The translations under genes were made by a program, and so were the position numbers. This document shows, piece by piece, positions 9,814-21,676 of a DNA stretch of 64,000 nt. The notes beneath the pieces are model-generated. The model made no database searches. It was not told where the DNA came from and was given only the letters and a program-made list of their open reading frames with translations. The stretch's first letter is position 1, and the number at the start of each line of letters is the position of its first letter. This DNA is from Ascidia mentula (Eukaryota > Chordata > Ascidiacea > Phlebobranchia > Ascidiidae), in assembly GCA_947561715.1 (NCBI GenBank), contig OX387199.1, positions 2,609,001 to 2,673,000 of the forward strand, read 5' to 3'.

Positions 9814-12800
9814 TTACGCTATTTTGAGAACTTTTTCCGATATTTCTTTGATCACTTCCCAGCACTCATCCAGTTTGGAAACAGTAGAGTTGACCGATCC
9901 TGTTACAATTCTGATGAAATATTTTCCGTTGACATAAGACGGAGTGACGTAAAACCGACGATCGGCGTAAATTCCCTCGTACAACATTTTATTCATTTTG
10001 TTTGCTTTCTGAAAGAGGCAAATGGAAAAATTTTTTTCACAAAAATTTTGAATGGTAAAAGCAATACAAAATGACCAGACTATTATCCTCAATGCAAAGG
10101 ACTTTGCAAACCAAACTCAAATGGAAAACAAAGGTTGTTCTAAACTTTCATCGTTCCCGAAACGTGACATATGGTAACCCACATAGGTTGCTGTCGGAAT
10201 ATTTAACAAACAATTGTCACTATTAACTGCAGTGGTTCGACTTAAATGTTATGAAAATTATTACTTTATGTATGTTTAACAAAATGTGTTATTATACAGA
10301 AAAGCGAAAGCATAGATAAATAAGTCAGTACATTACACAAGCAAAATGTGCTATTGTACGAGATAAAAATTCCGAAACAGTAACACAGACAACTGTTACC
10401 TCCAAATCCCAGTCATTACAAACCAACCGAAGACAGACAAGTCCAAGTGTGACCGAATACAACACATCGAAGCGCTCATCCTTTTTTACGAGTCCCTCGA
10501 AGTACTTCGCTTCTGCCACACCTCTTCTCACGTGACTTCGCAAACCTTCCAAACCAACCATGCGTAACACGAACCACAGCTTAATGGCGCGGAACCGTCG
10601 ACCACTAGGAATTTGCCAATTCTGCAAATCAAAATCTAGTCAAAGGAACACTTTTCGAAAGTTTAAAATAAGGCTGTTAGCCACTATTCAAAAACAACAA
10701 AGATTATCCACTCTCAAAACCCCATGATTATGTGTGTGATCAATCAATCGAGTACTCGTATATTATATGTCAGCCAAGCTCATTTCGAAAAATGATTGAG
10801 AAACTCACCATATAATTGATTGTAGCGTCGTTTTCTTCGTGTTTTAGGTAGAGACGTTCAACATTTACAGCACTAATAACGTCCCTGCTATCCTTGAACC
10901 TTAACCAATCTTTGTTTAGGCAGCAAAATTATTGTTTATGTTGAATTTTACCATAGAGCTGAGCAATCGAAGTTGACCATCATTCCTTTGTGTGGGTTAA
11001 AATTGAACGAAGTCGTAAACTGAAAAAGGTCAACATTGATGAATAATTTATTATAAAAGTGTTTTCACCGTAGTGCTTCTTACCAAAGAAAAATATAAAC
11101 ACCTGTACGTAAGTTTTGTAAGTTTATTTTGTCCCCGGTTTCAGGCGCCACAATTTTGTGTTTGAAACCAATTTAAAATATCATTTTTACTACAATTTAA
11201 TCAGTAAACCGGTGAAGTTTGTGTATATTGCGTATCATGCCAATAGAACATGCAAGACCAAGACATTTTTTTTTATTTGAAAACACATTGTTGTAATGTA
11301 AGTCCCACGCAACTGCCAACCTTCTCTGCTGTACAATACGCGTAGGGATGGAGAGCACTAACCTCCAAACCATCGGCGATATAACGAAATTCCGGACACA
11401 ACAGAGCAACTCCTGCGTACGCAGCATCCACGTGCATCCATATTCCTTCTCTCTCACCTTGAAATCAAATACAAAGTCTTGTTGCAAAATATATTTCAGA
11501 ATTCTTTGCTTGAGTATAGTGTATATTTATGTAGCACTAAGTTCTTCATGTCAACATGATACTTACATATCGGTCCGATTTCCATTAAGTTATCAAAGGA
11601 GCAACATGGTGTTGTTCCAAGGATGGCGCAGACCTACAAAAAACATCCACATATTATACATCACATTTGAGATATAGCAAAGAATCCTTTGTGTCACATT
11701 AAACATTTCATAGCTTACAGTCGTATTTTTCTTCAACATTCATGTACCAAATAAAAACATTTTGTTTTGCATTCAAGTGTGTTTCGCATCGTAACCAAAT
11801 ATGTCCAGAAATTTTTGTTTCTTCGCTATCTTTACGAATGCAAACTCACGTATGTTGGAATACGTCCATTCTTTTTGTCCTCGTCGATTGCTCGCTGAAG
11901 AGTGCTCCCTCTTAAAGAAGCATTTTCGTCACATCTCAAAACCCTCGTCTCCACCAAAGCTATTTTTCCTGTGCAGGAAATGTTGAAATAAAAACTTCAT
12001 CAGCTGCAATGTGTGCTTTTGGACGAAGGTTTCGCTAATGGATACTAAGTTGCAGACAGTGTTTGGGAGTATCGAGTCTCATCATAGTTAGATAACTGCC
12101 ATTACCATGCTCGTCACCAGTTGCAATGATGAGACCTGAATGGTCAAAACAGTGGGCATGCACTTCTTACCAAAACAAGCTATGAACTAAAAGGCGAATT
12201 GTACACCAAAAATATATGATTTAAAACATAGCATGCATTTGCTTGAGAAAATCTAACCGCTGGTCGTTCCGACCAAGAACATCCTGGGTCGTCTCAAATT
12301 CAGTAACAACCACGAAATATTTTCGTGTGTCTGCGGTAAAGCGAAGCAAAACCCCGGTTTTTTAGAGATTGAAAATAATACCTGCTCGTTCCACGGACGA
12401 ATGGCAACATTCTGATGTGTATGCAACCAGCCGCTTGCTGATGTCGTGGACAGACTGGCTGGGATCTATGGATACCTGCTGGCGAATCGCTTTACTTCTT
12501 GCACTTAACAACGTTACAAGTGTAGCTTCGGTTGCTGATCCTACGAAACGGTTTCATATTTCAAAACATCGCCTATATAGATTTAATTGTAATTGCTAAA
12601 AACAATGTGTGTGGAAGTAATAAATAAGATGTTACCTTGTATAACGCCACCACCCGGCCCTTTTCCTTCGTGTAAGTAAAACTTGGGCAAGTCGAGAGCT
12701 TTAGCCAACCAATCCATCATCACTGTTTCAAGCTCAGTACAAGATGGCGACGAGGCCTAAAGACTCATAGATTACTACGGTATAAAGTAACAGCAGATCA

Positions 12801-13618
12801 GAGCGATGCGCAATAATAGTTTTTCGGCTATCTAATTAAAGTAAAATCGACTAACATTCAAGTGTTGTTTTGAACAGAACACATTTTTACCCAATTAAAG
12901 CCAACACAAGAGACTGCTCCGGATAACATGTCTCCAAGTAAAGCTGGATAGCTGAAAGCAGTTTGATAAAAGGCCATAAATCCAGAGGAAGTCCAGTGAG
13001 TCATTCCTTTCATGATCACACTTTCCAAATCCTTGAAGACTTCCGGCCACGGTTCTGCATCCTCCGGTGCATTTCCATCGACGAGAGATCTCATAAAGCC
13101 TGAAAAGCATGGTATGAACTTATGCCGGTTGTGATGCCTAAATAGAAAGAAATTCAGCTTGGATTTCTCCAATATTGCTTGCATTTTATACAGCAGTATA
13201 ATATACCTAAAAACACAGTGAAACCTAAATAAAAAAATATCCCAATGATGTTATTGTTGGTTGTTAAATATAGAAAGCCGTTTGGTTTGTTTTTGTCAGA
13301 TTTGTCAACTGCAGATACCCAAAACTGACGGCCATGACATGATCTGGATATTTATATCAGGATTAAAAATTGTGGCCTGTATTACTGAGTGCAAACATGC
13401 CTGTGCCCTTTTATATATTTAAACCAATACGAGGTAACCAAAATATCACCTGGTTTCACGTCAGGGAAAGTCTGTCTTTTTCCAACCGATGTATGATAGT
13501 CAACAATGTAATCAACCAGTCGGTAAGCAGCTTGGCGGAAGTCCTCGCTGTGTAAACCACGACGTGGATATGTTTCGTCTTCAGGTATATTCTCCTCACT
13601 TTCATTAGCTTGCGACAT
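9814..13618 (-). CDS. DDC-1: aromatic-L-amino-acid decarboxylase-like
   Basis: Group II PLP-dependent decarboxylase of the DDC/HDC family, making amines from aromatic amino acids. Eleven exons: 13618-13450, 13099-12891, 12756-12636, 12540-12382, 11968-11850, 11633-11567, 11457-11363, 11019-10952, 10899-10809, 10621-10400 and 10008-9814. Phases are continuous and give 504 aa, near the usual 480 plus. Landmarks are [19 protein letters not shown], the HSSVERAG histidine segment, HVDAAYAG with the PLP aspartate, and NPHK with the PLP lysine K324. Oddly, K324 is followed by Gly instead of the conserved Trp. The GRRFR segment and the LGLVCLRL strand match DDC more than HDC. Substrate cannot be set from sequence. 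It is head to head with DDC-2. Confidence 0.9.
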
Positions 13619-15301
13619 CTTTTTGGACAGTCGTTTGTTTGAATTTTTTTAAGAATTTTGTGACCTTGAATTAACACACTTTATAAGTAAGCATGGAGCC
13701 AATAATATGAACTATGTGAGCTGCATACAGATGACCACTGTTTCGACGAATAAGGTCATATCAGCGTAGCTTGGTGTGACCTTGGACGATCCTGCCGGCT
13801 AACATATTAACTTACTTACCAATGATATACGACATGCAAACTCGGCAAATTCCCACGTAACAAACGTTGCAAAGGTGAGGTGGAAGTTTACCAATTACCT
13901 GATAAGCGCGGGAATTTACTGAAAGCTTTGGACGTAAGACACGATTCGAAGTGAGCACACTTTTGATATAGCTGTTACTTACGGCTATGGAAAGTTTGAA
14001 AAACACCTTCATTGAAATATCGCTCTATGATTGTAAGCATTGAAAATCATTAAACGAGCTACCGGCAGCTATTGTTGACTACACTGTGTTTGTTTTGCCG
14101 TAAAGCAATCCCCGCCCAGCATCTGCCTATGACATAACACTCATCCATAAATCGATATTAATAAAGACTATTATATCATCGGTATAAAAAAACGGCGTCA
14201 GGACATCCCGGATTGTATTGTTTGATTCGGTGTTACCAGAAAAATATTTACGCACGAAATAGACTAGTGTTCACACCAACTGCAATTTCAGAATAGCACA
14301 ACTTTCAGTCGTAACTATGAACACTTTCGTAAGTGCAGCGTTTAGCTTTAGTGCCCGTTGGGCAGACGTTACAAGAAAACAAGGTTGCAACAACACTACC
14401 TAGCAGTTCAGCGGGCGTGACGTTTTCAAAGACCCCACAGAGCGCCTTTTATCAAACCGTTCTACACAAGTTAAAATCTAAAACAAATAATTGTAAACAC
14501 TTGTTGTCATTCGTTGCTCGCTAATTAACTGCACACTTCCACTGACATAGTCGATCAAGGTCTAGGTATTTATTATCAATCGCTCACACAGTTGAATACC
14601 CTGTAACGCTCATAGCGACTAAGCAGAGTGCCTGCAATGCGTTAAGGGAAACAAATTCACGTAACCGTGAACTGTGAAGTGTGAACCGGTGATGGCTGAT
14701 TGGCTGTTGGTTGCGCTAATGTCACTTCGCTGTGTAAAAATGTGTTTATCCGAAAATCTCGAAAAAACATTACATCTGGATATTTTGAAAAAACATTATT
14801 GCAATAAATGCAATAATGGGACATAATACATATAAAAGGGACATAATACATTATTTTATTATCCGCCAACTGATGCTGTAACAGCCAAGCGATTACTTCT
14901 CTGAAAGGGCCGAAAACTATCGTGCTTTGTAAATAATTTCACTGTTTTGGGTAGCATGTAGTTTTAAGCTAAAAGTGTTAAATGTCAACAATTTGTTGTT
15001 ATTAAGTTCCGTCGTCGCAATCCTGTTTTGCCTCTTACACAATTCGTGCAAAACAATGGGAGTTTGTGATTAACTGAGTTGGTGAAACCGTTTGAAAATT
15101 CTCTGCCACTTCCTGGCGTTACGTTATAATTGTAAACCAGCAACAGCACTAAGCATAAATAGTATCAGATTTATTAAATATTGTACTTCTAACTACAAAA
15201 ATTGTGTGTGAGAGCCGTCCGCCGTAAACGACTTTGTTTTTTTATATTGACATTTCGTTGAGGTTTCGCAAACCTAAAAATAAAGCACCTACCCTTTGTA
15301 C
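13619..15301. promoter_or_regulatory. shared 5' region of the DDC pair
   Basis: This 1.7-kb spacer separates two divergent start codons, so it should hold both promoters. I see no protein-coding exon. It contains a decayed hammerhead repeat at 13719-13771. No specific promoter motif is claimed. Confidence 0.45.
13719..13771 (-). ncRNA. decayed hammerhead copy upstream of DDC-1
   Basis: Read on the minus strand it gives AGCTACG, then CTGATAT (consensus CTGATGA), GACC, a loop, GTCGAAA, CAG...CTG, TA and TGCAGCT. The two core changes in CTGATGA should inactivate it. Flanking sequence (GGAGCCAATAATATGAA on plus) is shared with the 61.6-kb copy. Confidence 0.6.
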
Positions 15302-18300
15302 ATGGATTTACAAAAAGTAATAATGGGTTCGCTAAACAAAGACAAGGACGAGATGAGCGTGACAGAAGTGCCGCGCTTGGGGATGCACAGCAATGATTTT
15401 CGCCAGGCAGCTCACCAAATGGTTGACTACATCATCAACTACAACGCAACACTCGGTGAAAGGCAGACTTTTCCAGATGTCAAACCAGGTACAGTGCTTT
15501 TATCAATGACACGCAGTTAATACTGCTATACGCTTCAATACGAAAACAACTTGGAAACTGTAACGTTTAATTTGAATAATTTCATCAGGTTTAAAAACAA
15601 TTATTAATTTTTCCGATTCGTGCCCGTTACGACGGAACCCAAAAAATCGAATTATTTTCCGAAAATGTTCATAGGATTCATGAGGTCGCTACTTGGGAAT
15701 GAAGCTTCTGTTAAACCGGAGAAATGGGCAGATGTTTTCGCCGACTTAGATGAAGTAATACTGAAGGGAATGACGCACTGGCAGTCGGCAGGATTCATGG
15801 CCTTCTTTCCAACTGGTAACAGTTATCCAGCGTTGCTTGGGGACATGCTCTCGGATGCATTGGCTTGTATTGGTTTTACGTGGGTACGTCGCACGTAAAG
15901 TGGCAACGATCAAAGAAAACAGAGCAGGGTTTGTTTTTCTTAGGCCTCGTCGCCCTCTTGCACTGAGCTAGAAACAGTGATGATGGATTGGTTGGCAAAA
16001 GCTCTCGACTTGCCCAAGTTTTTCTTGCACGAAGGCAAAGGGCCGGGTGGTGGTGTTATACAAGGTGCAAGCTATTGTATTATATCAACATATTGGCAGC
16101 ATCGTTCAAACGTTCGACCCATTTATCTAGAAAAAAAGCTGATCGGGATTTGTGCCTTGGATGTCCTGGGTTCAAATCCCGGTGTGGTCACAATTGAAGG
16201 CTACATTAAACTTCACCCATTCTTAATAACATATTGACAAAAGTTTCCGTTCGATAAAGTGACTGTCTTGCATTTTGACGCAAAATGTAACATCATGAAT
16301 TTCACAATGCACAGGAACAGCAAGTGAAGCCACACTCGTCACGTTGCTAAGTGCAAGAAGTAAAGCTATACGGGAGCAGTTGGCGTTGAATCCCAACCAG
16401 TCAATCCACGACATCAACAAGCGTTTGGTCGCATACACATCCGAGTGCAGTCATTCATCCGTGGAAAGGGCGGGTAAAAAGTTTAAAATTAAAAAAATAT
16501 CGGAATCTCTGAACAGCCTTAAAAAAGTGTAGAAATTTGTTTCGAAAAGTAGAAGGCAATCAAGAGGCAAAAGGAAACTATATCCCACCATTTCATAAAG
16601 GTTAAATTATGGATCATTACTCACCACCACGTAATTCAATTTCTTCAATGCGCCTGGTCAGTCTCTGGTCTATAACTATAGTACTTGCTGGTGCACTGGT
16701 TTGATAAGAGACTAACTGTTAAGCAACGTTATTCGAACGAGCTTTCGGGAGCTTAATCTCGCCTCCCCAGGTGCTGCAATGACGTGACAAATAAAATGCA
16801 GTAACAACGCTAAAAACAAGAAAATAAACGCACGAAGAGGTGATCACGGTTGGTCAATTTGTGCCCTTAGCTTAGAAACTTAGGAAACAGTAACCAAGCT
16901 TCGTCATATTGCTTGACAACGAAATGTGTGTCTAGGAAAGATAGCTTTGGTCACCACGAGACTCCTGGAAACTGATGAAAATGCTTCATTGCGGGGGAAT
17001 ACCCTTGCTCGGGTTATCCAAGAAGACAAAAAGAACGGACGGATTCCAATTTATGTAAATTGCTTGAAGTTGCATTTTATTTAAATGTTTATCCCCTGTT
17101 GTTCAAAGTAAGCACAAGGTCCTTTGTTGTGGTGACGAAAACTCTTTATCTTCTCAGGTATGCGCCACTATAGGTACGACATCATGCTGCACACTCGACA
17201 ACTTGCAGGAAATCGGTTCAATATGTGAGTGAATCCTTCAAATTACACAACATTAAACATAACACTTTAGGCCATGTACTTTTACACTCTCACGATTTTC
17301 CAACAATCATATTGCTGAAGGTAACCAGGAGAACATGTGGCTCCACGTAGACGCAGCTTATGCTGGAAGTGCCCTTTTGTGCCCTGAACTCCGTTATATC
17401 GCCCAAGGACTGGAGGTTAGTGTTCATGATGCTAACTACACAATGGATGTGTTTACAACTAAGTATTTTTAAACCGATGTTTGTTTCTGTGTTTATCATA
17501 AGGTTTATTGACTTCTCAGCCCAGGCAATGCAGTCTAGTTGGATCAGCCACTTTTTTCCCGACAAGTCGAGCGAGATCTGAAAAATCGAGCTCCCGGTGA
17601 GGTTTGAACACGCGAAAAGTGAAGAGTGACTAATCCAGCTAGGCTGCAATGTCTGGTCTGCGAGGCCTGTAAACCTCATGATCTTAACAGGAAAGCTGTG
17701 ATCGCCAAGAAGGGCGGGGCGATCCTGCCAATCATGCGATTGCATGAAACATTACTGTATTTGTGTATTTACCGTGATATATTCACATAGATGGCCACGT
17801 CATTTAATTTCAACCCACACAAATGGATGATGGTGACGTTCGATTGTTCAGCTTTGTGGTAAGAGTTTTACTGATGTAGCGTTTACAGCAATGGATTTAG
17901 AATGGCTCTAATTAAAATCTTTTCTACAATACAAATATCGCCACTTCAGACATGTTTCCGGTTAGGAATAATTAAATAGTTTGTTGTATTCACAAAGACA
18001 ATAATACCAATGATATTTATCATCAAAGTATTTTATCAATTCCTAAAGTCCATAAGTGCGTAATATTCAGGCGTAGTCGATTATAAACAGGGGTTATTAG
18101 CCAGGTACAAAGTGTTTAGTGTGATGTTTTGGTTTAAAATTACAGCTTTACCAAGTAAAAATTCTCAAAAATATTATTCCACTGTACCAAGCCCGGTACT
18201 TTTTCGTGTAAAGGTTTAAAGACTCCTCCCAGGTTGTGAACGCGATGAACATGGACCCGCTATATCTACGACACGACGAAATGGAAAATGCAATTGATTA

Positions 18301-19332
18301 TATGGTAGGCTAACACTGCGTAGATATACGATTATACTTTGAGTTTGTGTTGTGGGAAAAAAATTATCGATAAAGTAAGGTAGGGTAGATTCAATATGCT
18401 TTTACACGAATGACTGGTAAAAAATTTGGCGAAGAAAGTCATCATAATGAATTATTCTCGCAAAGCAAATCTTTTTGCCCAATTGTGTACGCTTCAGACA
18501 GACGACCACTATTTCGACCTAAAATGGTCATCTGTCTCCAGCTTAGACAATTCTTTTGCTCCACTTTGCTTTTAGCCCAAGTCTGGCCGACACAATCTAC
18601 CTGTTTCTGTCGATGTAAAGCCTTGATTTAAATGAATGCATTTTTTCAGCATTGGCAAATTCCTCTCGGGAGACGGTTCCGCTCCATTAAGCTCTGGTTC
18701 GTGTTACGCATGATTGGTTTGGAAGGTTTGCGAAGTCACGTGAGAAGAGGTGTGGCAGAGGCGAAGTACTTTGAGGGACTCGTGAAAAAGGATGAGCGCT
18801 TCGAAGTGTTGTATCCGGTCACACTTGGACTTGTCTGTCTTCGGTTGGTTTGTAATGGCTGGGATTTGGAGGTAACAACCGGTGTTTATGAATTTGTTGA
18901 TGTCGACATTTTCTTTTCTGCACAATTGTACAGTTTGGGTAGCAGATGTTTCAAATTGTTTGACTCTGATATAGCAATTTCGTTTAGCACTTGATCGTAA
19001 AAGTATAACTCACACTTTTTGGTACCAGCAAGTTTTCAAAACCTTCGTTAGCTTTGCTCAGCCAACCATGCAATAGATTGTCATACAAATGTACTTTTGT
19101 AAATCGCAATAAAGTTTGCATGTTTGATTCCCTCCAGAGAAGCAACCACGTAAACAGGAACTTGTACGATGCAATTCACGCCGATAGGAGATTTTTCATC
19201 ACTCCGTCTTGCGTCAAAGGAAAATACTTCCTCAGAATTTCAACAGGCTCCACCAACTGCTCCTTTGCTAAACTGGATGAATGCTGGGATGTTATACGTA
19301 CATTGGCCGACGAAGTATTAAAGGATGCCTAA
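15302..19332 (+). CDS. DDC-2: aromatic-L-amino-acid decarboxylase-like
   Basis: Paralogue of DDC-1 with the same exon plan. Exons: 15302-15488, 15675-15883, 15944-16064, 16315-16473, 16936-17054, 17158-17224, 17321-17415, 17791-17858, 18214-18304, 18650-18871 and 19138-19332. All are in phase and give 510 aa. All PLP-site landmarks are present: [32 protein letters not shown] and NPHKW with K330. The catalytic-loop Tyr sits in PLYLRH before a loop slightly shorter than in vertebrate DDC. Ten of the eleven exons have exactly the same length as in DDC-1; only exon 1 is longer. Exons 3 and 10 are about 93 percent identical in DNA to those of DDC-1, while exon 9 is far more diverged. Introns 3, 7 and 9 contain repeats. 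Confidence 0.92.
16085..16200 (+). repeat. tRNA-like SINE family 2 in DDC-2 intron 3
   Basis: GGCAGCAT..., GATCGGGATTT and a B-box-like GGTTCAAATCCCGGTGTGG are shared in the same order with a reverse copy at 26697-26810. The B box is typical of tRNA-derived SINEs. No intact cloverleaf is claimed. Confidence 0.6.
17508..17760. repeat. SINE family 1, two pieces head to head, DDC-2 intron 7
   Basis: The first half (17520-17615) is a minus-strand piece with a B-box-like GTTCAAACCTCACCG and the CAGATCTCGCTCGACTTGTC tail. The second half is a plus-strand tail, CCAGCTAGGCTGCAATG and onward to the GATCGCCAAG block. Copies occur at 5.1, 21.3, 45.9 and 46.2 kb. Confidence 0.7.
18487..18541 (-). repeat. 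decayed hammerhead repeat copy in DDC-2 intron 9
   Basis: On the minus strand CAGATGACC, ATTTTAGGTCGAAATAGTGG and CGTCTGTCTGAAGC follow the order of the family. The CTGATGA core is broken and GAAA is followed by T. It is not expected to cleave. Confidence 0.5.
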
Positions 19333-19475
19333 ACACCAACAAAATCCAATCGTACTAACTTATTAGATTGAAGCAATACTATTCAAACTGTCTCATCACT
19401 TTAATTTGTTTCCACCTTGACAAGTTTTGTTTATTACTTTGCAAACTGTTTGCCTTTGATACATTGTTATTGCGT

Positions 19476-19530
19476 AAGCTGCAGACAGATGGCCACTGTT
19501 TCGACCTAAAAGGTCTCATCAGTGCGACTT
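19476..19530 (-). ncRNA. type I hammerhead ribozyme, best copy
   Basis: Read on the minus strand: stem I 5' AAGTCGCA, core CTGATGA, stem II GACC (loop TTTTA) GGTC, GAAA, stem III ACAG...CTGT with a 7-nt loop, cleavage base C17, and stem I 3' TGCAGCTT. Stem I pairs at 7 of 8 positions including one wobble, stem II 4 of 4 and stem III 4 of 4. All conserved core bases (C3 U4 G5 A6 x G8 A9, G12 A13 A14) are present, and the predicted cut lies in a GUC triplet between 19484 and 19483. It sits 3' of DDC-2 on the opposite strand. Activity is inferred. Confidence 0.85.
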
Positions 19531-20210
19531 TGCTGACCAAACCGCCATACATTTTTATATTTTTCAAATATAAGCTTTGTCTCCTACTGTTGTCTGGGCG
19601 GCTCTTGCATTGTTTTATTGTACTTATATTGATTGTACTTTAATTATCTTCTGATAATAAGTAAACGGATATTTATTTGATCGAATTTCGAGAAAAGAGC
19701 CCTGCCCCGTGTTGGGCAAAACTACATACATGTACAATAGCCTTATTTAACAGGGATGCAGTTTGCGTTCGTGTTTTATGCGTTGTATACCCAGAAAAAA
19801 ACATGCTGCATTTGTTATTATTTTGATGTTTCTTGCACATGAATGTTTTCACATCTGACGTCACACAAATACTGTTTTGCTCATTGCGCAATAGTCGTGA
19901 TTTCTATAGTCATACAAAAGAAAACATATTTTCGCCAAAAAGAAAGAATACACTATATCATTCACATATTCGCAATGATTAGATTTCTATTACAACGCAC
20001 TATGTTGCATATGGCATCTCGATGGGAGCTGCGAATACCGCAATAATAATCTGTCAGCGCCTGTTTTGGTCTGGGCCGTGACGCAAATGCAGACAAAATT
20101 TTCTGCATTGTGCAGATACTTTTCGTTGCGCCTTGCACTTCGCATGTTGAAACCGTACACTTGTTAATTGTTTTCAAAACGACAGTAGTCTGTCAGTTAT
20201 AAGTTCATAC

Positions 20211-20625
20211 ATGAACTTTCTCGAACGTCGGCGTGAGTTGGCAGCACTAAATATGGTGTCCGCCCCCATCAACGCTTTAACTGTTATAGATGGGCCCAAA
20301 AAAACTTGGCAGTGCGCTGGGAAAAAAATAATTCACAAGAACATGACAGGTGCACGCTTGAATAAGCACAAAAACCTTGAAAGTTGTCTCAGGTCTCAAA
20401 CATGGTTCGAGAAGCTTTCTAAAAACGTTTTTTTGCCATTAGTTGCAGGTCAAAGAAAAAGGCGCATATTGCTTCTATACATGTGCCCATACCGTATCCA
20501 CGTGCAACGCATTGCGTGAAGCGAAGTTCTGCAAGCAAAGTTTGCAAGAGTTTGGAAACTGCGTAAAGTGCCTGAAGCATATTTCAGAAGATGTTCATAT
20601 TTATTTCGTACCAACGAAAACTTAA
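20211..20625 (+). pseudogene. unidentified Cys-rich coding remnant
   Basis: One frame from 20211 reads NFLERRRELAALNM and on to NKHKNLESC. A second frame, offset by one base, reads VKEKGAYCFYTCAHTVSTC and ends with GNCVKCLKHISEDVHIYF and a stop at 20625. The Cys/His spacing and the GNC...C...DVH...Y pattern recall a zinc-binding tail found in some animal AIG1/GIMAP-like GTPases. That match is from memory of the pattern and is weak. Either a very short intron or a frameshift separates the halves. No other exon is nearby, so I treat it as a fragment. Confidence 0.3.
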
Positions 20626-21236
20626 GCATGTTGCGGTCGGATTAGGAGGAGAGGTTGTAAACGCAATTTTTGCAAGCAAGTGGATTTTTTTGCAAAATTT
20701 GTCGATACACCCTGATGAAGGAAGGCTGCTGCATGGCAACCAAAACGTTTATATTTAGAAATATAATTGACAGAAGAACCATTTTGTATTGATAATATGC
20801 ATGGCTGCATCAGTAATGAGTCTTTGCAATCGGATGGCGCACTAGTGGACGTTTTATTTGATTACGTATCGTTAATATTTTTATATTTTGCGATAACGCG
20901 ATAGTACACCTTGCGATTCCACTGTTGAATGCCTGAAGTACAAAACGTATCGTTGTATTTAAACGTTTTGGCGAAACTAAAAAAAACAGTTGCAGCAAAT
21001 TGTAAAGCAATTGTCCCTGTGTGTATACAAAGCATTATCAATTTCTTTATTTAACCTTATCAAATCATATGTATGTTGCGCAACGGAAAGCTAGGCTGAT
21101 AAACATTACACAAAAAACGTGGTGTGGATTGGGGCACCGATAAACCACGTAGGTAATGAAGCAGGCGCCCTGAGATTATTTTGCATACTTGTACGCAACC
21201 AGGTAACTTTATAGAGTTCAAAGAGGTAAGTACATG

Positions 21237-21534
21237 CATACATCAGCTAATCTGCGCAGGTCCTTGCTTGGCGATCACAGCTATCGTATCGCGATCATTA
21301 GGCTTGCAGGCTTGACAGCCCAGGCATTGCAGCCTAGCTACGGTGGTAGAGATCCCTTACGTATATGTGAAGGTTGCCAGGCAAGTTGTGCGCTTGCGCA
21401 CCAGTGTACCTTGGCCACAACATACCCCGTGAAACCACTGAGCTCCTGTAGCTCCGACTTGTCAGGAAAAAAGTGGCTGATCCAGCTAGGCTGCAATGCC
21501 TGGGCTGTCAAGCCTGCAAACCTAATGATCAGCT
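21237..21534. repeat. SINE family 1 inverted pair
   Basis: About 45 bp at 21295-21340 (GATCATTAGGCTTGCAGG onward) is repeated in inverted orientation at 21486-21533. The segment between contains GTGCGCTTGCGCACCAGTG and GAGCTCCTGTAGCTC. The 5' part matches, in reverse, the tail seen at 5130-5205. Transcribed RNA would fold into a long hairpin. Confidence 0.75.
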
Positions 21535-21676
21535 AATCTGTTTGCAATTTCGACTAATATAATTGAGCTGCAATATATTGCAATGTGACCAAAACTATTT
21601 TGATGCAAACTCGTAACTTTCCGTGCCTATATTGTCCTGCAGAACACCCCCACAGAAGTTTTGTCTTTAAACAATC

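Larger units (their letters stand above)
19333..21676. other. repeat-rich gap between DDC-2 and SLC23
   Basis: Holds the best hammerhead copy, a possible broken Cys-rich exon pair (20211-20625), a decayed hammerhead-like relic from 20709 (CTGATGA but AAAACG instead of GAAAC) and a SINE (21237-21534). No intact gene is seen. Confidence 0.5.
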
